A DNA stretch of 57,485 bases from Lacihabitans soyangensis (GTDB taxonomy: Bacteria > Bacteroidota > Bacteroidia > Cytophagales > Spirosomataceae). Positions within the stretch are counted from its first letter, which is position 1. The number at the start of each line of letters is the position of its first letter. Both the position numbers and the translations under genes were made by a program. The notes under the pieces are model-generated. The model did no database searches, was not told the DNA's origin, and saw only the letters and a program-made list of their open reading frames with translations. Of this stretch, positions 16,620-24,134 are shown piece after piece. The DNA lies in contig NZ_RJUF01000013.1 in NCBI RefSeq assembly GCF_024343775.1, forward strand, positions 1-57,485, given 5' to 3'.

Positions 16620-18026
16620 TTATTTCACAAAGGCATTTACGGCATTGTTTCGAGTCACAACATGTGTTTTCAGAATAGGTAAAGCAGCCGTAAATTGCGA
16701 AACGTTGGTCAAATTAGAATAAGGAGCAGCCTCTTTCTCAGAACCATTGACAAAGGGCGTTATCAAATTCGTGGCATTGTCAAAAAGTGCATTCATTTTG
16801 CTAGTAGTAAAGGTGTTATCGTTAAACTCCTTTACGTAAGCTTTGTATTTTGCATAATATACCTGGTCTTCCGAAACATATTTTATCAGAGGCCAGGTGG
16901 TAGCTACTCCCGAAAGGTTGAGTTTTACGCGTTCTTGGCTCGTCAGGGCTTCGTTGTTGTCCCAAGGTATCCAAAGCAATTTTTGCGTGGAATGATTGTA
17001 TAAATAATGGTTGTGGGCCATACCGCCATAGGTATCCCAGTTTACAAGTGTCGTGTTCACGGCCAGCCATTTCACAAACTGATCCATGTTCATGTATTTT
17101 TCTAGATTTGCTCGCCAAGCAGCTGCGTCTGAGGTGCGATTTGAGGCGTTTAGGGCAGTAATAGCTCCTTTTACGTCTGAAAAATCCGCCTCGGTTTTGT
17201 TGTTTTTCTTCTCAAAAGTAGCTTCCGAAAAACTCGTGAAGTTAGACTCTGGCTTGTATATATTTCCAGCATCTTCGCCCAGTTGTTTTTTCAGCATGGT
17301 ATCATCCACTACTTCAACCATGGTGTAGACGCCGCAGTATTTGTGACCATCGCCGAAGTCGATATAAACTTTATAAAATGACGTTTGAGCAGCAGGAATT
17401 CCTGCCATTCTGAAGATATCCGCGGTCACTTTTTCTCTAATCAGTGAATTGTCTTTTACACCAGCCGAAAACGATAATTCTTTGAATCCGTAAAATCTCT
17501 GGTCGTTGATTTCGGGATGGGTATCTTCATATTTATCAAAGTTTAGTCTGAATGGAAGCTTGTAAATGCCTGATCTCCAAGTAGAACTCAAGGTAGAGTT
17601 TCCTTTCAAGCGAAAGCCAACATTTTCCCACTTTTTGCCATTAAATTTTATACTCGTTTCCACATATTCAGGTTCTTCCCCAAAGCTTGGTACCGCTCCT
17701 CCGTTTCCACCAGGAGGTAATCCGCCACCACCTTGTCCGCCGCCGCCAGGCTGTGTTCCTCCACCTACTCCAAAAGTACCCTTACTTTTGGCTACCATAT
17801 CAGCTTTGATGGCTTCCCAATTGGTTTTTCCAATTGTGATTTCTAGGGTATTTACTTTGTCTTGAGGAAAAACAGTGTTGTAGTCGGGCTCAACATCATT
17901 GCTATGGCTAGCTTTTGTCCAATCGGGATTGGTGGCAACAGTTTCAGGGTCCACGTCATCAGTTGTGTTTTTGTCAACGCATGACAACAGCGAAAGAATC
18001 AAAAGGGCATTAAGAAGATATTTCAT
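16620..18026 (-). CDS. CotH-kinase-fold lipoprotein
   Basis: A 468-residue lipoprotein: LLILSLLSC gives a lipobox with the acylated cysteine near residue 16. A linker includes a Gly/Pro-rich tract (about 100-125, repeats of GGG and PGG) and is followed by a CotH domain with FKGNSTLSS-like FRLKGNSTLSSTWR, GFKELSFSAGVKDNSLIREK, ETSFYKVYID-like region and WIPWDNNEAL, which carries the acidic catalytic positions. CotH proteins are atypical protein kinases that phosphorylate secreted proteins in spores; in Bacteroidota they are surface lipoproteins with unknown targets. ATG 18026 was chosen since upstream codons read AT-rich leader. It lies 94 nt after the mutarotase gene. Confidence 0.8.
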   Translation of the reverse strand: MKYLLNALLILSLLSCVDKNTTDDVDPETVATNPDWTKASHSNDVEPDYNTVFPQDKVNTLEITIGKTNWEAIKADMVAKSKGTFGVGGGTQPGGGGQGGGGLPPGGNGGAVPSFGEEPEYVETSIKFNGKKWENVGFRLKGNSTLSSTWRSGIYKLPFRLNFDKYEDTHPEINDQRFYGFKELSFSAGVKDNSLIREKVTADIFRMAGIPAAQTSFYKVYIDFGDGHKYCGVYTMVEVVDDTMLKKQLGEDAGNIYKPESNFTSFSEATFEKKNNKTEADFSDVKGAITALNASNRTSDAAAWRANLEKYMNMDQFVKWLAVNTTLVNWDTYGGMAHNHYLYNHSTQKLLWIPWDNNEALTSQERVKLNLSGVATTWPLIKYVSEDQVYYAKYKAYVKEFNDNTFTTSKMNALFDNATNLITPFVNGSEKEAAPYSNLTNVSQFTAALPILKTHVVTRNNAVNAFVK

Positions 18027-18120
18027 ATTGAGGCGATTAGGTGTTCTAATTTTCAATACGCAACTAATTTCCCTTTTGTTATTTTTTTGTAAAAAAAATA
18101 TTAAGCCGTTCAGAGAAACT

Positions 18121-18453
18121 TTACACCAGTCCAAAAATCTGCTTCATCATTACCCATTTTTCGCCGGGTTTGGCCATGGGTAATGCTTGTTGAAATGTCC
18201 ACATGAAGTTTTCCCATTTCTGAACAATAGGATTTTCGGCATCGGCTTTCGATTTAGCCTCAAACGAAAAATCATCCACGGTGTCCATAATCATAAACAT
18301 TCGGGTGCCAATTCGGTAGATTTGCATGTCGGTTATGCCGGCTACTAGTATCGTTTCTCGAATCTCGGGCCAAATGTTCTCATGAATTTTTTCATACTCG
18401 GATATAGAAGCCTCGTCGTCTTTTAAATCTAGGGCAAAACAATATCTTTTCAT
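18121..18453 (-). CDS. rhaM: L-rhamnose mutarotase family protein
   Basis: A 110-residue protein with the RhaM (DUF718) pattern: MKRYCFALDLKDDEASISEY, then HENIWPEIRETI with the catalytic histidine, ITDMQIYRIGTRMFMIMDT and PIVQKWENFMWTFQQALP. The family interconverts alpha and beta anomers of 6-deoxyhexoses. It begins one base after the stop of the FucP-like transporter, so the two are co-translated and probably act on the same sugar, L-fucose or L-rhamnose. Naming as rhaM rests on family; fucose could equally be the sugar. Confidence 0.8.
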   Translation of the reverse strand: MKRYCFALDLKDDEASISEYEKIHENIWPEIRETILVAGITDMQIYRIGTRMFMIMDTVDDFSFEAKSKADAENPIVQKWENFMWTFQQALPMAKPGEKWVMMKQIFGLV

Positions 18454-18454
18454 A

Positions 18455-19705
18455 TCAAGCCGCTTTTTTGTGACCTACCAATCCATAATACAAAACCACT
18501 ATAAAACACACCAAAGGTACCCAGTAACCCACCTGAATGTTGTCGTTTGAATTGTCGATGATGTATCCCATAATAACCGGGAAAATGGCACCACCTATAA
18601 TGGCCATAACTATCAGAGAAGAAGCAGGTTTGGTGTTTTCTAGCATATCCTCTATTCCTAATGAGAATATTGTTGGAAACATTATTGACATGAAAAAGCC
18701 CAAGCCACCAAGGGCGATTACAACGTTTTTTCCATCCGCATAGATAGCCACTAAACTCAGAATGATACATATAGTTGCATAAATTGAAAGCAATTTTGAT
18801 GGTGTGATATATCTCATTAGAAATGTTCCTACAAACCTTCCACTCATAAATAGCAAACCGTAAACTATACTTAGATAAAAGCCAGCTGTTTTTTCGTCAA
18901 CCCCTCCACCTGAAATGGCCATTCTGACAAAAAAACTCGTTACACAAACTTGTGCCCCCACATAAAAGAATTGAGCGATTATTGCCCAAACTAAATGTTT
19001 TCTTTTTAAGGCACCGCTTATTGATCCTTCTTCTTTACCTGATTCTTCAATTTTAAATTCAGGGAATTTCAAAACCATAAAAAGTACCGCTATCACCAAT
19101 AAAAATCCACCCAAAATCATGTATGGCATTTTTACAGATGCAGCTTCTGAAGTCAAATAGGCTATTTTTTCAACTTCTGGTAAAAGATTAAGTTCCTCGG
19201 AAGAATACTCTTTGCCTGACAGAATGAAGATGGTACCCACCATAGGGGCTAAAAACGCCGCTAATCCATTGAAAGATTGAGCAAGATTCAGCCTTGTGGT
19301 GGCATCTTTGGCATCACCTAGTTTTGTTGCGTAAGGATTGGCGGCGGTTTCAAGTATGGTCAAGCCAATGCCTATAATAAATAATCCCAAAAGGAATATG
19401 CCATAAGTGCGTGAATTGGCAGCAGGAACAAACAAAAAAGCTCCCAAACTGAAGACCAATAAACCCAGAATTATGCCCTTTTTGTAACCAAATTTTTTCA
19501 AAACTAAACCTGCAGGAATTGCCCCTAAAAAGTAAGCCAAATAAACTGCTGTATCTACAAAAGTAGATTGCATATTGCTCAGCTGTAATGCTTTACGAAG
19601 GTGAGGGATAAGAATACCGTTGAGGTTGTTGGCAAAGCCCCACATAAAAAACAAGCAAGTGACCAACACAAACGGGACCAAGTAATTGGGTTTATTTTCT
19701 TTCAT
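18455..19705 (-). CDS. FucP-type sugar:proton symporter (MFS)
   Basis: A 416-residue major-facilitator protein with 12 predicted helices. The N-terminus NYLVPFVLVTCLFFMWGFANNLNGILIPHLRKALQL contains the FucP signature F-F-x-W-G-x-x-x-x-[LM]-[NI] and the glycine-rich ETAANPYATKLGD loop that is typical of fucose permeases. It would import L-fucose or a similar sugar with protons. It is the first gene of a minus-strand group with mutarotase, CotH lipoprotein and acylase. The latter two may be separate transcripts, given 87-94 nt gaps. No fucose or rhamnose catabolic enzymes are in the window. Confidence 0.85.
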   Translation of the reverse strand: MKENKPNYLVPFVLVTCLFFMWGFANNLNGILIPHLRKALQLSNMQSTFVDTAVYLAYFLGAIPAGLVLKKFGYKKGIILGLLVFSLGAFLFVPAANSRTYGIFLLGLFIIGIGLTILETAANPYATKLGDAKDATTRLNLAQSFNGLAAFLAPMVGTIFILSGKEYSSEELNLLPEVEKIAYLTSEAASVKMPYMILGGFLLVIAVLFMVLKFPEFKIEESGKEEGSISGALKRKHLVWAIIAQFFYVGAQVCVTSFFVRMAISGGGVDEKTAGFYLSIVYGLLFMSGRFVGTFLMRYITPSKLLSIYATICIILSLVAIYADGKNVVIALGGLGFFMSIMFPTIFSLGIEDMLENTKPASSLIVMAIIGGAIFPVIMGYIIDNSNDNIQVGYWVPLVCFIVVLYYGLVGHKKAA

Positions 19706-19793
19706 TTAGGGTTAAATTTTTTGCAAGGTAATTTTTTCGGGACAAAACTGGAAGAAAGGTCGCCTTTTTTTGATAAACACATAATTTATTAAT

Positions 19794-19892
19794 AAACACA
19801 TAGGAGCATAGAACACATAGAGACCTATGATAACTATGTGCCTATGTGTTTAAAAATATCCAAACCTATGATCCCTATATGCCTATGTGTTT
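19794..19892. repeat. CACATAGG inverted and tandem repeat cluster
   Basis: AAACACATAGG (19794-19804) pairs with CCTATGTGTTT (19841-19851) as an 11-bp perfect inverted repeat. In addition two 28-bp near-identical direct copies that end in GCCTATGTGTTT sit at 19824-19851 and 19865-19892 (three mismatches, 41-bp offset). The cluster lies in the gap between the divergent FucP-like and helicase genes and could fold into hairpins. It resembles dispersed intergenic repeats; no further copy is seen in this window. Confidence 0.6.
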
Positions 19893-19921
19893 CAAAAAAG
19901 ACAACCACTCAAAACTTTCCG

Positions 19922-19929
19922 TACCTTTG
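19922..19929 (+). promoter_or_regulatory. TAccTTTG -7 box abutting the helicase start
   Basis: TACCTTTG matches TAnnTTTG and ends only three bases before ATG 19933. If used, the transcript would begin at or inside the start codon and be leaderless. No clear TTG -33 box was found at the expected distance, so this is weak. Confidence 0.3.
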
Positions 19930-19932
19930 TAT

Positions 19933-21231
19933 ATGGAAAAAATCTTAGCAAAAATAGGCATTGAAGCATTGAATAAAATGCAGATAGCTACTCAAAAGAG
20001 TATTTTAGAGCATCCGAATACCCTTTTATTATCGCCAACGGGTTCGGGCAAAACTTTGGCGTTTTTGTTGCCTTTACTCCAAATTCTTAAACCAGTTGAA
20101 AATCAAATTCAGGCCATCATTCTGGTTCCGACCCGTGAGCTGGCTTTACAAATAGAGTCCGTTTGGAAAAGCATAGGTTCGGGACATAAAATAAGTGCTT
20201 TTTATGGTGGCCACAGCATGGAAGTGGAGGTAAACAGCCTTAAAAATCCACCGGCATTGTTGGTGGGTACACCAGGCCGAATAGCCGATCATTATACAAG
20301 ACATACCATAGATTCTAAACAAGTAAAAACCATCATTTTTGACGAGTTTGACAAGTCGCTGGAAATGGGATTTCATGAACAAATGCAGTTTATATTGGAG
20401 CGATTGCCTAAATTGAAAAAATACATATTTGTATCTGCTACTCAAGGAATTAGCTTGCCTAGTTTTCTGAATATCGACAGCATAAATACTATAGATTTTA
20501 TAAATGATGGCCAACGAAACCAAGGCTTGGCTTTGCGATATGTTAAGACCAACAACAAGATAAAATCCTTAAATATTCTTCTCGGACAAATTAGCCAGAC
20601 TCCGACCTTGATTTTCTGTAATCAGCGAGATGAGGTAGAAGAAGTGGCCAATCTGTTGACCAAAAACGGTATAAATTGCGGTGTGTTTCATGGTAAGATA
20701 GAACAGATTGACCGTGAAAAAGCTTTGATAAGATTCAGAAATGGAAGTGTAAGGTATTTGGTGAGTACCGACTTGGCTGCCAGAGGTTTGGATATTCCTG
20801 AGGTGGAAAACGTGATACATTATTCTATGCCTTTTCATGAGCAGGAGTTTGTACACCGTAACGGCCGCACCGCCCGAATGAACGCCTCTGGCGTAGCTTA
20901 TTTCTTTTTAGAAGAAGGACAAAGAACTCCGCAATACATTGCTCAGTTGCCCGAAGAGTTGGCTTTAGATCAAAGCCCCAAGGCTGTTACCAAAGAATCG
21001 TGGACCACACTTTATTTTAGTGGAGGCAAAAAAGACAAGATAAACAAAATAGACATTGTAGGTTTTTGTTTGCAAAAAGGCGGCATAGAAAAAGAAGCTT
21101 TGGGCAAAATAGAAGTACAAGATTTCGCCTCCTACGTGGCTATTGCAACACCCCAAGTTCCCTTATTCCTCAAAAACATAAAAGACCAAAAAATTAAGGG
21201 AAAGAAATTGAAGATTGAGGTGGCTAGGTGA
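19933..21231 (+). CDS. DEAD-box RNA helicase, DbpA-like
   Basis: A 432-residue helicase with motif Q (GIEALNKMQIATQKS), motif I SPTGSGKT, Ia PTRELALQ, Ib TPGRI, II as DEFD (a change from DEAD), III SAT, IV IFCNQRDE, V STDLAARGLDIP and VI HRNGRTARM. The C-terminal 75 residues resemble the DbpA RNA-binding domain (KDKINKIDIVGFCLQKGGIEKE). It likely remodels structured RNA, probably ribosomal RNA. I chose ATG 19933; the longer frame from GTG 19846 would read through the repeat cluster. DEFD in motif II is noteworthy but occurs in some members. Confidence 0.85.
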   Translation: MEKILAKIGIEALNKMQIATQKSILEHPNTLLLSPTGSGKTLAFLLPLLQILKPVENQIQAIILVPTRELALQIESVWKSIGSGHKISAFYGGHSMEVEVNSLKNPPALLVGTPGRIADHYTRHTIDSKQVKTIIFDEFDKSLEMGFHEQMQFILERLPKLKKYIFVSATQGISLPSFLNIDSINTIDFINDGQRNQGLALRYVKTNNKIKSLNILLGQISQTPTLIFCNQRDEVEEVANLLTKNGINCGVFHGKIEQIDREKALIRFRNGSVRYLVSTDLAARGLDIPEVENVIHYSMPFHEQEFVHRNGRTARMNASGVAYFFLEEGQRTPQYIAQLPEELALDQSPKAVTKESWTTLYFSGGKKDKINKIDIVGFCLQKGGIEKEALGKIEVQDFASYVAIATPQVPLFLKNIKDQKIKGKKLKIEVAR

Positions 21232-21238
21232 GTTTTAA

Positions 21239-21267
21239 ATGCTCTACGATGGTTCTACCATCGTTGG
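21239..21267 (+). repeat. left inverted repeat flanking the FRG cassette
   Basis: The string starting ATGCTCTACGATGGTTCTAC reappears inverted at 22735-22763 with two mismatches in 27 bases. It is itself a hairpin (CGATGGT-TCT-ACCATCG) and is followed by another small hairpin (TAATCG..CGATTA, about 21272-21294). It begins 8 bp after the helicase stop. Confidence 0.7.
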
Positions 21268-21373
21268 GGCTGTAATCGAGTTTTACCCGATTAAAGATAG
21301 GTAGTCCGAATGTAGATTATATATAAAATGATTGGAAGTCTTTATTATGAACTTGGTTTTAGGCAAGTATAAC

Positions 21374-21400
21374 TTGCAAGACACGGCACAACGGTATAAT
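21374..21400 (+). promoter_or_regulatory. sigma-70-like promoter before the FRG gene
   Basis: TTGCAA (21374-21379) and TATAAT (21395-21400) are spaced by 15 bp, near the classical -35/-10 form rather than the TAnnTTTG form used by other genes here. It lies 50 nt before the FRG start. It may be chance in AT-rich DNA, but it fits a gene of foreign origin. Confidence 0.3.
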
Positions 21401-21450
21401 AACTAAGAGCAGAATAAACCAACATAGAATTTAAAAATATTTAAATATCA

Positions 21451-22710
21451 ATGCCAAAAAGAAAAATTTCTAATCTAGACTTAAAAGTTAAACTATTTAA
21501 AGAGTATCTGGATAACGGAGGGGTCGAAAAAATCCTATTTAGAGATTTGTTGGATGATTTAATCAAAGTAAAAAAAGGATCTGACGGCAAAGTTGACCCA
21601 AATACTGTAAGCTCAGTAGTTAATTCCGCAATGTTAAACATTCTAGAATCTCATTTATCGCCTCCGTTTTTTCATAGAGAACATATTTCGGAATATAAAT
21701 CCACACTTCAGAAAAATAATAGTTTTGTTCAGGAAAATATCGATTCTGAGAAGCAATTCAATATGATATACAAAAAATATGTAGCTGAAAAAGATACACT
21801 TTTTCGTGGTCAAAGAGAAGCTAAATGGAGACTATATAGTAAACTTCAAAGATTATGGATTTTAGAGAAGCTTTATGAAAAGTACGACTTTAAAAATTTT
21901 TTAAAAAAATTAATTGAGTTAGGAAAAGAAAAGTATAGCATTAATATTCAAGAGTTGCTAAATGAAAATCATATTGACTCAACAAATTCTATCTCTGTAT
22001 TAGCTTATTTACAACACCATGAATGCCCAACCCCTTTATTAGACTGGACTTATAGTTTTCAGAATGCTTTATATTTCGCAATTGATGGGCTTGAAACTAA
22101 TAAAGGAACCATTGAAATTGATGATTATTTTAGTGTGTATTATGTTGAGGAGAAATACTTTGAGGCTGGAAGTTTTAGGAAAATTATTTTTGATGATCTA
22201 GACAAACAAGATGCTCTGGAAATGGCTGAAATGATAGAAATTATTTCAAACGGAGACGAAAATAAGAAAAAGGAAATGACTGAGCATTTTGCAGGGAGAA
22301 GAGTATTTGACAGAAATAAGTTAAATGGATCTGGTTTCATTTCACATATGACAAATATTGATTATTTGATCAACTTCCCAATTGGTTATTTCAGCGACAG
22401 AGATAAAGACACAGGCATATTATTCTCTCTTAATAACAGCAAAAACATCTTAAACCAAAAGGGCGTATTTACTTGGAGTGCGGATCCAAGTAAGCCAATT
22501 GAATTAGTAGGCGATGAACAATTCAAAGAGGGGAAAACTGAAGAGGATGCTAAAGGTTATAGTTTTTGCAGTTGCTTCAACATCCATAAGAGTTTGGAAT
22601 CCCACATTCGAAAACAACTCGATGCTGATGGCATTACTAAAGATTTTATATATCCAAGCCCAGATATTAACACTTGGGAGGTTTTCGAAAAATGTAAGAA
22701 AATGGAGTAA
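21451..22710 (+). CDS. FRG-domain protein
   Basis: A 419-residue soluble protein with an FRG domain: TLFRGQREAKWRLYSKLQR gives the F118-R119-G120 motif with the following conserved Q and W, and later LAYLQHHECPTPLLDWTYSFQNALYFA carries the H-x-x-x-P-T-x-L-x-D-W-[TS] motif that pairs with it. The domain is widespread and functionally little known; it is frequent in accessory and defence regions. Residues 1-110 and 240-419 give no domain I know. The gene is alone between a pair of 27-bp inverted repeats, with an E. coli-type promoter, unlike its neighbours, so transfer as a cassette is likely. A defence or toxin role would be inference only. Confidence 0.75.
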   Translation: MPKRKISNLDLKVKLFKEYLDNGGVEKILFRDLLDDLIKVKKGSDGKVDPNTVSSVVNSAMLNILESHLSPPFFHREHISEYKSTLQKNNSFVQENIDSEKQFNMIYKKYVAEKDTLFRGQREAKWRLYSKLQRLWILEKLYEKYDFKNFLKKLIELGKEKYSINIQELLNENHIDSTNSISVLAYLQHHECPTPLLDWTYSFQNALYFAIDGLETNKGTIEIDDYFSVYYVEEKYFEAGSFRKIIFDDLDKQDALEMAEMIEIISNGDENKKKEMTEHFAGRRVFDRNKLNGSGFISHMTNIDYLINFPIGYFSDRDKDTGILFSLNNSKNILNQKGVFTWSADPSKPIELVGDEQFKEGKTEEDAKGYSFCSCFNIHKSLESHIRKQLDADGITKDFIYPSPDINTWEVFEKCKKME

Positions 22711-22734
22711 AGAGGAACAGTTAGTTCTTCCAAC

Positions 22735-22763
22735 CGCAACGATGGTGGAACCATCGTAGGGCA
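22735..22763 (-). repeat. right inverted repeat flanking the FRG cassette
   Basis: Reverse complement of the left repeat at 21239-21267 with two mismatches (reads ATGCCCTACGATGGTTCCAC on the minus strand). It too is a hairpin with arms CGATGGT and ACCATCG. It begins 24 bp after the FRG stop and ends the 1.5-kb cassette. Confidence 0.7.
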
Positions 22764-22882
22764 TAGTTCTAAATATAGTCCAATAAATTAATTTAATACC
22801 AAATGTTACATAGATATTTAAATCTACAATCTATTCTGTCAGTCCTTCCTAAGCATAATGCTAGCTGAAACTCGTTATCTTA

Positions 22883-23806
22883 CTAATTTCCAGAGTTTAG
22901 AAGTTTGACTTCTTTCATTTCGTTCAATTGTTTAACGCTATCGATTTGTATATTCTCTTCCATAATGCATTTTGGGATCACTTTATGATTGATTAGTTTG
23001 TCTGTCCTGCTTTTAATGTAATGAATGTATTCTTTCCCTTGCTCTTCAGTTAAAACACCACTAGTTGTTTTATCTTTAATCTCTTGCATTATTGTTAAAC
23101 TTTCAAGTAGAGCTTGATTATGTTGTTTTTGTTTATAAAACTTATGGTTAGTGAAGAAGTCCCACATTTCTTTAAATATTAAAAATAAAGATTTTGCAGT
23201 TTCGGCAGTGGTTTGTACTGCTAAATTTGTATTGCTACCAGAATCCAATAAAATTATATCTAATTTATCATCCCCTTCTGAATAAATTTTTGAAATGGTT
23301 GTTACTAATTCTTTTAAATTAGTGAAAATGTCAGAGTAAACACTTGCATCCAAACTGTCTTCTTCGATTGTAATTTGAAAGATTAAAATACCTTTATTCA
23401 ATTGTGTTTCATTTTTTTGAAGCAAAATTTCATTTAAAAATAACTTTTTTGTGAGATTTAGTAATTGTACAAGTCCTTGATGTGTACTCCAAAACCTTTT
23501 TACCGGAACTTCTATAAAAAGATTGTACGGTATAGCTTTGGTAAAACACCTTGCAAGAAAAGACAAATTTTCCGAATCATAAATTTCGTCCAATTCTAAG
23601 TCAACCAAAATTTTCTTGAATTCTTTTTGGTTATTCAGTATATCATAATTGCTTTTTGATTGAAAGAGAATTGGAACTAATTGCGAAAAATTGAATAAGT
23701 TGTTGTCGGGCGAATCAAAAGATTGGTCAAATATTTCTATGAATTCAATAGAGTTTAATTTAGTAATTAAAAAACTCAATTTTTTTACAAAATCTAGTTT
23801 TTGCAT
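22883..23806 (-). CDS. hypothetical protein, 307 aa
   Basis: A soluble protein that I do not recognise. It is lysine- and glutamate-rich with mixed alpha/beta segments: an N-terminal helix (KKLSFLITKLNSIEFIEIF), a strand-rich centre (KGILIFQITIEEDSL, LDIILLDSGSNTNLAVQ) and a long charged C-terminal helix region (QALLESLTIMQEIKDKTTSG). The pattern LDSGSNTNL followed by a helix is common in effector-type or NTPase-like unknown families, but no Walker or catalytic motif is present. It faces the FRG gene tail to tail but lies outside the inverted repeats. A TAtaTTTG box on the minus strand at 23958-23965 could be its promoter. Confidence 0.6.
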   Translation of the reverse strand: MQKLDFVKKLSFLITKLNSIEFIEIFDQSFDSPDNNLFNFSQLVPILFQSKSNYDILNNQKEFKKILVDLELDEIYDSENLSFLARCFTKAIPYNLFIEVPVKRFWSTHQGLVQLLNLTKKLFLNEILLQKNETQLNKGILIFQITIEEDSLDASVYSDIFTNLKELVTTISKIYSEGDDKLDIILLDSGSNTNLAVQTTAETAKSLFLIFKEMWDFFTNHKFYKQKQHNQALLESLTIMQEIKDKTTSGVLTEEQGKEYIHYIKSRTDKLINHKVIPKCIMEENIQIDSVKQLNEMKEVKLLNSGN

Positions 23807-24134
23807 TAATTTTTTAGTCGATTATGTTAGTAATTAATATTTCTTATAAGTTGCCATCAATTCATAAATTCCCACAAAAATCGCAGTAGTTTTTAACTTG
23901 TTTTGATTCCCTTGATAAACTGATACGTTGTGAAGTGCCTACTTATTTTCTGATAAACAAATATACAAATCCATTACAAAAGAAAAAATTAATCTTACTA
24001 CCTAAAATTCAATATTTTTAGAGTCCTTTCTTGAAGTCTGCTAGGCTCAAAAAAAACTTTTAATTCACCCCCCCACTTATTCATATCAATTTCATAAAAA
24101 AGGCTTCACTTTGTAGTAATATTAGAATCCCAAT
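23807..24134. other. 328-bp intergenic region with divergent promoters
   Basis: AT-rich DNA between two divergent genes. On the minus strand TATATTTG (23958-23965, seen as CAAATATA on the plus strand) fits a -7 box for the 307-residue gene. A run of seven Cs at about 24067-24074 lies before the plus-strand gene. No hairpin, ORF or RNA gene is evident. Confidence 0.5.
23958..23965 (-). promoter_or_regulatory. -7 box (TATATTTG) for the 307-aa gene
   Basis: On the minus strand TATATTTG matches TAnnTTTG, about 150 nt before the start of the unknown gene. No good -33 box was identified, so confidence is modest. Confidence 0.35.

Noticed and set aside
18450-18770. Minus-strand 106-residue frame inside the FucP-like gene
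   Set aside because: It is out of frame with the transporter, which has strong family motifs over the same DNA.
21239-22763. Interpretation as a complete insertion sequence
   Set aside because: The only gene inside is an FRG-domain protein with no transposase motif, and no flanking target duplication was seen.
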